Part shown: in pieces, positions 41,372-49,056 of the stretch
Numbering within the stretch: position 1 is the first letter of the stretch
Layout of the letters: every line of letters starts with the position of its first letter
Assembly (NCBI GenBank): GCA_023427945.1
Contig: JAEYZR010000188.1
Span: forward strand, 1-50,119
Direction: 5' to 3'
Source of the DNA: Pseudomonadota bacterium
GTDB lineage: Bacteria > Pseudomonadota > Gammaproteobacteria > Burkholderiales > Burkholderiaceae_B
Length of the DNA: 50,119 bases
Notes under the pieces: generated by a model
Databases searched by the model: none
The model's input: the letters and a program-made list of their open reading frames with translations, nothing else
What the model was told of the DNA's origin: nothing
Position numbers and translations under genes: made by a program

Positions 41372-42037
41372 ATGAGCGTCAACTTCAACATCACGGATTC
41401 CCAGGTCATTCACCTCGAAGACCGATCCACGCAACTGCATGAACAGATCGTCGCCGTGCTGCAAGCGCCGCGCGTAGACGCATCGCCCAACCACGAACTC
41501 GCCTATCGAATGTGCCTCGTGGTGATTGAACAGGCTGCCGGCTTGCGCCTGCTGGCAGCAACCGGCCTGGTGACGGCCGCCGCCAGTCTGATGCGTGTGC
41601 AGTTCGAGACCTTGCTTCGCGCCGTCTGGATGATGTCTGCCGCCGGCCTGGATGCGCCGGACCAGCTTGCCGCGCTGCTCAGGCCCGGCGGAGAATCCGA
41701 AGCGTCAGGCCTGCCTGGCGTGGACGAGATCCTCCAAGAGATTCGCGCGAAAGGGGACACACACGCACCCCCAGCCATCATCAAGACACTGGATGAAATC
41801 AGGGTGGTCTCATGGCATACGGTCAATTCGTTCGTGCATGGCGGCATCAGTGAACGTCTCATCTACGCCCAGCTGGAGCATGAGGAGTTGGCTCCGACCT
41901 TGATACGCCATGCAAATCTGGCACTTGGCGCCGCAGCCAAGACCATGGCGTTGCTCAGGAAAAACGACGAAGGCGTACGAAAGATCGACGAGCTTTCGAC
42001 CATGTTTTCCGACTGCCTGCCCCCCACCCCACATTAG
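41372..42037 (+). CDS. Conserved-type hypothetical protein (HEPN-like helical bundle?)
   Basis: 221 residues, mostly helical and soluble. Notable are MRVQFETLLRAVWMMSAAG and WHTVNSFVHGGISERLI, which recall the DUF5677/DUF6988 group, where an Arg and the NSxVHGG motif are conserved. I cannot name a function. AGGAAG supports the ATG. The upstream region is structured. A defence or stress role is only speculation. Confidence 0.7.
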   Translation: MSVNFNITDSQVIHLEDRSTQLHEQIVAVLQAPRVDASPNHELAYRMCLVVIEQAAGLRLLAATGLVTAAASLMRVQFETLLRAVWMMSAAGLDAPDQLAALLRPGGESEASGLPGVDEILQEIRAKGDTHAPPAIIKTLDEIRVVSWHTVNSFVHGGISERLIYAQLEHEELAPTLIRHANLALGAAAKTMALLRKNDEGVRKIDELSTMFSDCLPPTPH

Positions 42038-42215
42038 TCCCCATCCACCGCCTGACCGTCGAGCGCTCCGGTTCGATGCAAGCGGCGCCACGCCAGGCAC
42101 CAGCGGGGGGCAATCGCTCACAAGCCGTTGCAAACCTGTGGGCAACCCCAGCAGACACCGCATTTGGCTTTGAGTTAGCCTAGGGAAAAGAGCGACCAAA
42201 AAACCAGGAGACAAG

Positions 42216-43205
42216 ATGCCCATACGCCTTACTCGCCGTAGCTGCCTGAGCCTGGCGCTAGCCACCGCTGTCACTGCCAGCGTGCCCGCCATGGCCAGTG
42301 CCCAGGGTGCGTTCCCGACACGCCCCATCACCCTGATCGTGCCTTTCCCGGCAGGTGGCTCCACCGACCGCCACCTGCGCGTGATTGCGCAGGTCGCCAG
42401 CAAGGAACTCGGCCAGCAGGTGGTAGTGGAAAACCGCGCGGGTGCGGGCGGCACGCTGGGCCCGGGCGCGATGGCCAAGACAGCAGCGCCCGATGGCTAC
42501 ACGGTGACGCTCTACCCGCTGGGCATGCTGCGCATGCCCTACATGCAGAAAACGAACTGGCATCCCATCGATGACTTCACGTTCATCGTGGGTCTGTCGG
42601 GCTACACGTTCGGGTTCACCGTCAGATCCGACTCGCCCTACAAGACCTTCAACGAATACATCGAAGCCGCACGCGCCAAACCCAACACGCTGGACTACGG
42701 CTCCACCGGCGTGGGTTCATCGCCTCACCTGCTGATCGAGCAGCTCGCCATCAACGCCAAGGTCAAGCTGGTGCACGTACCGTTCCGGGGCAATGCCGAT
42801 CTGCAACAAGCCTTGCTGGGCGGCCACGTCATGGCACAAAGCGACGCGGCCGGCTGGGATCAGTTCGTGGATTCCGGCGCCATGCGTCTGCTGGTGACCT
42901 TCTCCGACAAGCGCGCCAAACGCTGGCCCGATGTGCCCACCGCCCAGGAGCTGGGCTACGACGTGGTCTCGGTCTCGCCATATGGTCTGGCGGGTCCCAA
43001 GGGCATGGACCCTGCCGTGGTCAAGCGTCTGCACGATGCCTTCAAGACGGCACTGTTCGATCCCAAGAGCATGGAGGTCATGGAGCAGTTGAACCAGGAA
43101 CCGGCCTATCGCGATAGCGCCCAATACAAAGCCTGGGCCGAGGAGACTTTCGCCAAGGACAAAGTGGTGATCGAACAATTGGGACTGCTGACCAACACGC
43201 CCTGA
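42216..43205 (+). CDS. Bug/TctC-family solute-binding protein 6
   Basis: 329 residues with a signal ending MASAQ. Motifs are ITLIVPFPAGGSTDRHLRVI, QVVVENRAGAGGTLGPGAMAK, YGSTGVGSSPHLLIEQL and RWPDVPTAQELGYD. It is a single gene with no enzyme neighbour on its strand; the following gene is an unrelated tail-anchored protein. CCAGGAGACAAG precedes the ATG. Confidence 0.93.
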   Translation: MPIRLTRRSCLSLALATAVTASVPAMASAQGAFPTRPITLIVPFPAGGSTDRHLRVIAQVASKELGQQVVVENRAGAGGTLGPGAMAKTAAPDGYTVTLYPLGMLRMPYMQKTNWHPIDDFTFIVGLSGYTFGFTVRSDSPYKTFNEYIEAARAKPNTLDYGSTGVGSSPHLLIEQLAINAKVKLVHVPFRGNADLQQALLGGHVMAQSDAAGWDQFVDSGAMRLLVTFSDKRAKRWPDVPTAQELGYDVVSVSPYGLAGPKGMDPAVVKRLHDAFKTALFDPKSMEVMEQLNQEPAYRDSAQYKAWAEETFAKDKVVIEQLGLLTNTP

Positions 43206-43305
43206 TCCGTGGCGCCCGGCCTTCCCTGGTCGGGCTGGCGTCGCCGGATGACGACCCTTTTATACTGGGCGCACGAGCGCAGCGTTGCAACGGACGACAC
43301 CTCTT

Positions 43306-43965
43306 ATGACAGACAAGAAGACGACCGACTTCGGCACCGCGGGCCGAAGCGAAGGCTGGGATCTGCCGGATTCGCTTTCACGCGAACAGCAGGCCCAGGT
43401 CGACAAACTGATGGCCAGCATCAAGCATGGCCGAAGCGGACTGGATCATCACTGGGGCCGCGATGCGGGCGTGCGCACAGAGCCCGCCAACACCCAGACG
43501 GGCAACGATTCGTTCACGTTCTCGACCGACGAGCGCGGGGTCACGGTCAACGGCAAGCACTACAGGAGCCTGGACGAGGTGCCGCTGGCCGAGCGTGGCC
43601 GCATCGAAGTCCTGCAACGCCAGTTCGCCCCGGACAGCGAACTGATGAAACAGATGCAGGCTGGCGGCGGCGCGGTATCGACGCGCGCCAGCACGAGCAC
43701 GCGCACGTGGCGCACGAAACATCGTTCTGGCACAAAGACCACCCACGAAACATCGACATTCGGCTCGCCGGAGACTTTCGACGCAAACACCTCGCACGAA
43801 TCCGGCGGCGAGCCGTTCGGGTTCACGACCCAGGTGCCCGGCACCCATGCCAGCCCCGGCGAGGTGCCTCGCAAAAGCGGGCTGGTTGCCATACTGCAGG
43901 TGATCGTCGTGCTGGCCCTCGTGACGGCGCTGGTGCTGGCGGCCCAGTCGGCAGGGCTATTCTGA
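43306..43965 (+). CDS. Predicted tail-anchored membrane protein of unknown function
   Basis: 219 residues. There is no N-terminal signal. The long polar body has FTFSTDERGVTVNGKHYRSLDEVP, then a Ser/Thr/Arg-rich low-complexity stretch, and a single C-terminal hydrophobic helix (LVAILQVIVVLALVTALVLAA). The topology suggests a cytoplasmic protein anchored at the inner membrane by its tail. A TTG at 43285 would add seven residues; the ATG is preferred. No family recognised. Confidence 0.7.
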   Translation: MTDKKTTDFGTAGRSEGWDLPDSLSREQQAQVDKLMASIKHGRSGLDHHWGRDAGVRTEPANTQTGNDSFTFSTDERGVTVNGKHYRSLDEVPLAERGRIEVLQRQFAPDSELMKQMQAGGGAVSTRASTSTRTWRTKHRSGTKTTHETSTFGSPETFDANTSHESGGEPFGFTTQVPGTHASPGEVPRKSGLVAILQVIVVLALVTALVLAAQSAGLF

Positions 43966-44009
43966 CCCGGCCCCCAGCGGCCAGCGTCACCCCCACCCGG
44001 CCCTGGTCG

Positions 44010-45044
44010 CTATCGCAGTTCCTGAACCGGCACCTTGGCGTCCTGGATCACCTTGGCCCATTTTTCGCGTTCTTTGCCGATGAAGGTACGGAACTCGGCG
44101 GGCGTGGTCAGTTGCGGCACCATGCCCTGCTGCTCCAGCCATTTGACGGTTTCGGGCTGCTTCAGATAGTGCGTCATGGTTGCACTGAGTTTGCTGATGA
44201 CCGGCTTGGGCGTGCCGGCAGGCGCGATCAGGCCGTACCACCCGGCCGCCTGATAGTCGGGATAGCCGGACTCGGCCACCGTGGGCACGTCGGGCAGTGA
44301 TCCGATGCGCCTGTCCGTACCTACGGCCAGCGCTTTCAACTGGCCGGACTGTGCGAAAGGGATGACGGACAGCGCGTTGTCGCTGTGCACCGAGATCTGC
44401 CCGGAGATCAGATCGGTAAGGGCTGCCGCACTGCCTTTGTAGGGCACATGCAGCATGTCCATGCCGGCTTGCGATCGCAGCAACTCCATCGATAACTGCT
44501 GGGTGGAACCCACGCCGGTGGAGCCGAACGTCAGCTTGCCCGGCTCGCGCCTGACGCGTTCGACCAGCTCTCCCACTGTGTTGACGCCCAGTTTGGGGCT
44601 GACGGCAATGACCAGCGGCGATACTGCCGCCACGCCTATGGGTTCGAAATCCTTGTCCACATCGTAGGGAAGCGACTTGTACAGCGACGGATTGATCGAC
44701 ATGGCCCCGGAAAAAGTGAAGCCCAGGGTGTAGCCGTCGGCTGGCGCCTTGGCAATGGCCACCATGCCCACGATGCCGGCGGCGCCCACCCTGTTCTCCA
44801 CGATGACTGGCTGGCCAAAGGCGTTGCTCAAACCGTGGGCCAGCGCCCGAGCCAGTGTGTCGGCTGCGCCGCCCGGTGCACCGGGCACGATCATGCGAAC
44901 AGGCTTGTCCGGGTAGGTAGAGGCAGCCACCGCAGCGCCTGCTTTGGCTGCGGCATCAGCCGCTACCGCCGACGCCGCATGAGCCGGCATCGAGCCGGCC
45001 AGAGAGAGTGCACAAAAGGTTGCTGCCAACGTCGCTTGTCTCAT
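44010..45044 (-). CDS. Bug/TctC-family solute-binding protein 7
   Basis: 344 residues with a signal ending PAHAA, then an unusual alanine-rich linker (VAADAAAKAGAAVAAS) before the mature domain. Motifs are VRMIVPGAPGGAADTLARAL, PVIVENRVGAAGIVGMVAIAK, FGSTGVGSTQQLSMEL and SLPDVPTVAESGYPD. AAGGAGACAAGAC precedes the ATG. It lies next to the GntR gene and may belong with the SDR-aminotransferase pathway. Confidence 0.93.
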   Translation of the reverse strand: MRQATLAATFCALSLAGSMPAHAASAVAADAAAKAGAAVAASTYPDKPVRMIVPGAPGGAADTLARALAHGLSNAFGQPVIVENRVGAAGIVGMVAIAKAPADGYTLGFTFSGAMSINPSLYKSLPYDVDKDFEPIGVAAVSPLVIAVSPKLGVNTVGELVERVRREPGKLTFGSTGVGSTQQLSMELLRSQAGMDMLHVPYKGSAAALTDLISGQISVHSDNALSVIPFAQSGQLKALAVGTDRRIGSLPDVPTVAESGYPDYQAAGWYGLIAPAGTPKPVISKLSATMTHYLKQPETVKWLEQQGMVPQLTTPAEFRTFIGKEREKWAKVIQDAKVPVQELR

Positions 45045-45235
45045 GTCTTGTCTCCTTTTTTATAATGGGAGGCCAAGGCACGAAGTGCTTGTCATGTGCA
45101 ATCACGCCTGCTGTGCGGTCGGCCTGCTTTCATCGTGCAGCCTGAGCCATAGCGTGTCAAGGCAACGCACGTGCAGGTAGTCTTGAGTCCTGTTGCGGGC
45201 CTGGTCGAGTCGGCGCGCTGGAAGCGCCGACCTGA

Positions 45236-45901
45236 TCAGGCCGCTTTGCTTTTTGGAAAAATGGCGATGAAGTCCAGCAATTTCTCGCCCAGCAAATTCA
45301 CATGGCCGCGCATGGCAACCGCGGCCCCTTCCTCATCTCCGGTCATGATGCATCGCAAGACCTCTGCGTGCTCGGTGAGCGTGTCGGCCCGCTGGCTCGC
45401 ACGGTGGGTGACCATTTTCCTGTAACTGCCGATGCGATTGCGCAAGGCACGCGTCTGTTCGGCCAGGAATTCGTTTTGCGACGCCTCATAGATCAGTTCG
45501 TGAAAATGGCGGTTGACCTCGTAGAACGCATCGACCTGATCCGTTCTCGACAGTTCGACCAACTCGTCCTGCAAGGCGCTGAGCTGCGTCAATTGCGCAG
45601 CGCTGATGCGACGGGCCGCCATGCGGGCGCACAGGGATTCGAGTTCCGCCATCACCTGGAACATCTCGATCAGCTTGTGTGCCGATAACGCCATCACCAG
45701 TGCCGGTTGGCGCGACCTGATCTGAATCAGGCCCGCCGAGGCGAGGTGGCGCAGGGCCTCCCGCACGGGCGTGCGCGACACGTTGAAACGCGCAGCAAGC
45801 TCGACTTCATCCAGCCGTGCGCCCGGCTCCAACTGACCGGCAAAGATCTCCGATTCCAGTACTTGTTGGATCTGCTCGGAACGGCTGACAGGGGATTTCA
45901 C
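45236..45901 (-). CDS. GntR-family (FCD subfamily) regulator
   Basis: 221 residues from the GTG at 45901. HTH: SEQIQQVLESEIFAGQLEPGARLDEVELAARFNVSRTPVREALRHL. FCD domain: FQVMAELESLCARMAARR, RHFHELIYEASQNEFL and HAEVLRCIMTGDEEGA, with the metal-ligand His residues of the family. The frame runs 53 codons further up but lacks protein character, so the GTG is chosen although its Shine-Dalgarno is poor. It is divergent from the SDR operon; TGCATACAA sites lie between. Confidence 0.88.
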   Translation of the reverse strand: MKSPVSRSEQIQQVLESEIFAGQLEPGARLDEVELAARFNVSRTPVREALRHLASAGLIQIRSRQPALVMALSAHKLIEMFQVMAELESLCARMAARRISAAQLTQLSALQDELVELSRTDQVDAFYEVNRHFHELIYEASQNEFLAEQTRALRNRIGSYRKMVTHRASQRADTLTEHAEVLRCIMTGDEEGAAVAMRGHVNLLGEKLLDFIAIFPKSKAA

Positions 45902-45983
45902 GGCGTGAGCACACTCATAAAAAGGACGACAACAGAGGTCAGGTAATTTCCTGGCCCTGATTTTAACCCCTTTCAATGACTTC

Positions 45984-46013
45984 TTGCATACAACACATTG
46001 ATTTTTGTATGCA
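45984..46013. promoter_or_regulatory. Inverted TGCATACAA pair (GntR operator candidate)
   Basis: TTGCATACAA at 45984-45993 faces TTGTATGCA at 46005-46013. The 9-bp arms are perfectly inverted and their centres are 20 bp apart, so they lie on one DNA face. It sits about 85 bp upstream of the GntR start, suiting autoregulation. Confidence 0.65.
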
Positions 46014-46200
46014 CAACAAACGAACATGAGTGCATCGCCTTTTGCACCATGAATGTGCATTTTTCGGCATTCTTGGCCGACATAGCCAGCAAAAAGTTGG
46101 CATAACCTTTGCTTAAGTCATTCCACACGGCAAGTAGCCGTCCTCAGATCTGATTTTTCTTTCGCCTTCCAGGGCTTTTGAAAATACTGAAAGCGATCTC

Positions 46201-46210
46201 TTGCATACAA
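46201..46210 (+). promoter_or_regulatory. Third TTGCATACAA site, just before the SDR gene
   Basis: An exact copy of the arm at 45984, 20 bp before the SDR start codon and just ahead of its Shine-Dalgarno (GAGGA 46219-46223). Binding here would block the SDR operon. Confidence 0.55.
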
Positions 46211-46230
46211 CGAATATCGAGGAATGACTG

Positions 46231-47019
46231 ATGGATCTCGGATTGAAAGGTAAGTCGGCACTGGTGACTGGCGCCTCCAAAGGTATCGGCCTGGCCACCG
46301 CACACAGCTTCGCACGTGAAGGCGTCACGACCTTGCACCTTGCCGCGCGCTCGGCTGACGCACTGCAGGCCGCCCGCACGGATATGCAGGCCGCCTACCC
46401 TGGCCTGACCGTGCACGTTCATCCTATGGATCTATCGGTGACCGCCAATGTGATCGAACTGGCACAGCGTTGCAGCGCCGTGGACATCCTGGTGAACAAC
46501 GCCGCCGACTCCACACCCGGCCCCCTGGACCAACTGTCCGATCAAGCCTGGCGCGACAGTCTGGACATGAAGATCTTCTCGTATGTCGCGCTGACCCGTG
46601 AACTGTATGCGCACATGAAAAAGCGCGGTTCGGGCGTGATCATCAACGACATCGGCAATTCGGGCGAAAACTGGGATGCCAACTACATCGTAGGGACGAC
46701 TGGCAACGCCGCCATGATGGCGTTCACCCGTGGCGTAGGCGGCCGCAGCCTGGACGACGGCATCCGTGTGGTGGGTGTGAACCCTGGACCGGTGGCCACC
46801 GATCGCATGGTCAAACTCATGAAGCGTCGTGCCGTGGACTGGTATGGCGATGAAAGCCGCTGGGAGGAACTGTTCGACAAGTATCCCGCCAAGCGCCCTG
46901 CCAGCCCCGAGGAAGTGGGCGACCTGATCGTGTGGCTGGCGTCTGAGCGCGCCGGCTACATCACGGGCACCATCGTCACCATCGATGGTGGCATTGCCTC
47001 GAAACGCTCGATCATTTGA
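46231..47019 (+). CDS. Short-chain dehydrogenase/reductase with atypical active site
   Basis: 262 residues. Rossmann motif TGASKGIG (13-20), DILVNNAAD and the C-terminal PASPEEVGDLIVWLASERAGYITG and GGI are standard SDR. The catalytic region is not: instead of YxxxK it reads NYIVGTTGNAAM, with T156 four after Y152 and N159 in the usual Lys context. This agrees with the divergent SDR subgroup I recall as PRK06125 (GENPDADY...GNAALMAFTRALGG). The reaction is therefore uncertain. First gene of a four-gene operon. Confidence 0.88.
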   Translation: MDLGLKGKSALVTGASKGIGLATAHSFAREGVTTLHLAARSADALQAARTDMQAAYPGLTVHVHPMDLSVTANVIELAQRCSAVDILVNNAADSTPGPLDQLSDQAWRDSLDMKIFSYVALTRELYAHMKKRGSGVIINDIGNSGENWDANYIVGTTGNAAMMAFTRGVGGRSLDDGIRVVGVNPGPVATDRMVKLMKRRAVDWYGDESRWEELFDKYPAKRPASPEEVGDLIVWLASERAGYITGTIVTIDGGIASKRSII

Positions 47020-47032
47020 GGCCCACGTCACC

Positions 47033-48166
47033 ATGCGAAATTTCGAAGCCCGCAATATCTACTTCGACACCTTGTGCAACACGCCGGGACTGATGTGGCT
47101 GGGGCAGAACACCAATCACTTCGATCCCTATCCCTCGGTGATACAGGCGGTGATCGATGCGTTGCAAGGCGGTGAATTCCATGCCTACGCTCCCCCTGCA
47201 GGATTCGAAGAGCTGCGCCGCCTGATCGTGGAAGATGCGGGTGTGCCCGACGCCTGCGCGTTCGTCACCGATGGCGCGGTGGAGGCACTCTACAACGTCT
47301 GCCGCAACATCTGTGAACCCGGCCGCGACTTCGTGACCACGGACCCGAGCTGGGCGTGGCCCATGCACTTTGCGCGCCAGGCAGGATCGACCGTCGTGGA
47401 GCTGCCCATCTACGACGCCGCGCAAGGCTACAAGCTCACCGCCGATCAATTGCGCGCCGCGGTAGGCCCGAATACCGGTGTGATCTATCTGGTGGACCCC
47501 AACAACCCGCTGGGCACCTGCCACACTCCCGAAGAAATCGAAGAGATCGCGGCCATCGCGCGCTCGCACGACGCCTACCTGATCCACGACGCCACCTATT
47601 CGCACTTCGCCGACAACTTCACGCCAGCCTATCGGTTCTATCCGGAAAAAACCGTGATGACCTACAGCTTCTCCAAATGGCTGGGGTTGGCCGGCATGCG
47701 CCTGGGTGCGGTGATCTCCAACGTGGACATCATCGAACGCCTGGCCACCGCACCACCGAACAATCTGGGCAGCAACGTGCTGTCCCAGCGCGCGGCGATT
47801 GCCGGCTTGAAGTCCAAGCACGAATGGTTCCCCGAGGTGCAGCGACGCCAGCGTCGCAATCAGGCTGCCGTGGCCCAGGCCGCAGCCGCAATTCCCGGCC
47901 TGCACCTGCCGGTATATCCCTCGCAGGCCAACCTACTGATCATGGAAACGCTGGAGGCGGGTGTCCGGCCGGAAGCACTGGTGGCGGCCTATCAGGCCGA
48001 GGGCATCATGATCCGCCAGGGCACCTATCACACGCAGCGCTTTGGCGACCGGTTCGTAAAGATCAGCCTGACCGTTCCGGAGAGCTGGTGCGACCGTTTC
48101 TGCGAGTTGCTGCCCGCCATGATCGAACGCGCCCGCTCGGGTAGCCAGGACGTCAAACTTTTCTAG
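47033..48166 (+). CDS. PLP-dependent aminotransferase, class I/II
   Basis: 377 residues. Fold-type I motifs: TDGAVEALYNVCRNI, DPSWAWPMHFARQAGS, YLVDPNNPLGT (Asn for PLP), LIHDATYSHFAD (Asp/Tyr), the Schiff-base Lys in YSFSKWLGLAGMRLG and a C-terminal Arg in RFVKISLTVPES. It exchanges an amino group between an amino acid and a keto acid. It starts 13 bp after the SDR stop. The substrate is unknown. Confidence 0.92.
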   Translation: MRNFEARNIYFDTLCNTPGLMWLGQNTNHFDPYPSVIQAVIDALQGGEFHAYAPPAGFEELRRLIVEDAGVPDACAFVTDGAVEALYNVCRNICEPGRDFVTTDPSWAWPMHFARQAGSTVVELPIYDAAQGYKLTADQLRAAVGPNTGVIYLVDPNNPLGTCHTPEEIEEIAAIARSHDAYLIHDATYSHFADNFTPAYRFYPEKTVMTYSFSKWLGLAGMRLGAVISNVDIIERLATAPPNNLGSNVLSQRAAIAGLKSKHEWFPEVQRRQRRNQAAVAQAAAAIPGLHLPVYPSQANLLIMETLEAGVRPEALVAAYQAEGIMIRQGTYHTQRFGDRFVKISLTVPESWCDRFCELLPAMIERARSGSQDVKLF

Positions 48167-48174
48167 GATCTTCG

Positions 48175-49056
48175 ATGCCGACACTGACCACCCGCGATGG
48201 CACGACGCTGCACTATGAAGAGTGCGGTTCGGGCACGCCCATCATCTTCGTACACGAGTTCGGCGGCGACTGGCGCAGCTGGGAGCCGCAGATGCGCTAC
48301 TTCTCGCGCCGCTACCGCTGCATCACGTACAGCGCACGCGGCTATGCGCCTTCGGCGGTGCCGACCAATCTCGATCAGTACTCGCAGGCCATCGCCACCG
48401 ACGACATTGCCGACATCCTGGATAGCCTGGGCATCCACCGCGCACATGTAGTGGGTCTGTCGATGGGCGGCTTTGCCACGTTGCACTTTGGTCTGCGCTA
48501 TCCGCAGAAGGCTCTGTCTCTGGTGGTGGCCGGTGCGGGTTATGGCGCCGAAAAACAGCACGAAGAATATTTTCGTGGTGTCTCGCGCGATGTGGCCGAC
48601 AAGTTCGAGAGCATGGGTGCGCAGGCATTCTCCAGGATTTATTCACAAGCCGCTTCACGCATCATCTTCCAGCTGAAGGATCCCCGAGGCTGGCAGGAAT
48701 TTGCCGATCAGTTAAGCGAGCACGACGCCGTGGGCTCGGCCATGACCATGCGCGGCGTGCAGGCGCGCAGACCGTCGATCTACGACCTGGAAAAGGAACT
48801 GCGCGTCATGTCGGTGCCCACACTGGTGATCGTGGGCGACGAGGACGACCATTGCCTGCAACCCGGCATTTTCCTGAAGCAGACGGTCCCCGCATGCGGA
48901 CTGCTGGTACTGCCCAAGGCGGGCCATACACTGAACATCGAGGAGCCTGCCCTGTTCAATCAGTTCGTCGCCGACTTCCTGGCCACGGTCGAGCAAGACA
49001 AGTGGGCACCGCGCGACCCGCGTTCGGCCCCTTCCGAAATCATGAAGACATCATGA
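48175..49056 (+). CDS. Alpha/beta hydrolase
   Basis: 293 residues: IIFVHEFGGDWRSWEPQ (oxyanion), YSARGYAPS, nucleophile in GLSMGGFATLHFGL, acid in VGDEDDHC and His in PKAGHTLNIEEP. A complete Ser-Asp-His set is present. It is probably an esterase, lactonase or C-C hydrolase. It starts 8 bp after the aminotransferase and overlaps the next gene by 4 bp (ATGA). Confidence 0.91.
   Translation: MPTLTTRDGTTLHYEECGSGTPIIFVHEFGGDWRSWEPQMRYFSRRYRCITYSARGYAPSAVPTNLDQYSQAIATDDIADILDSLGIHRAHVVGLSMGGFATLHFGLRYPQKALSLVVAGAGYGAEKQHEEYFRGVSRDVADKFESMGAQAFSRIYSQAASRIIFQLKDPRGWQEFADQLSEHDAVGSAMTMRGVQARRPSIYDLEKELRVMSVPTLVIVGDEDDHCLQPGIFLKQTVPACGLLVLPKAGHTLNIEEPALFNQFVADFLATVEQDKWAPRDPRSAPSEIMKTS

Larger units (their letters stand above)
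45902..46230. other. Divergent control region between gntR and the SDR operon
   Basis: 329 bp, AT-richer than the flanks, without genes. It contains three copies of TGCATACAA or its complement, annotated separately. Confidence 0.6.
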
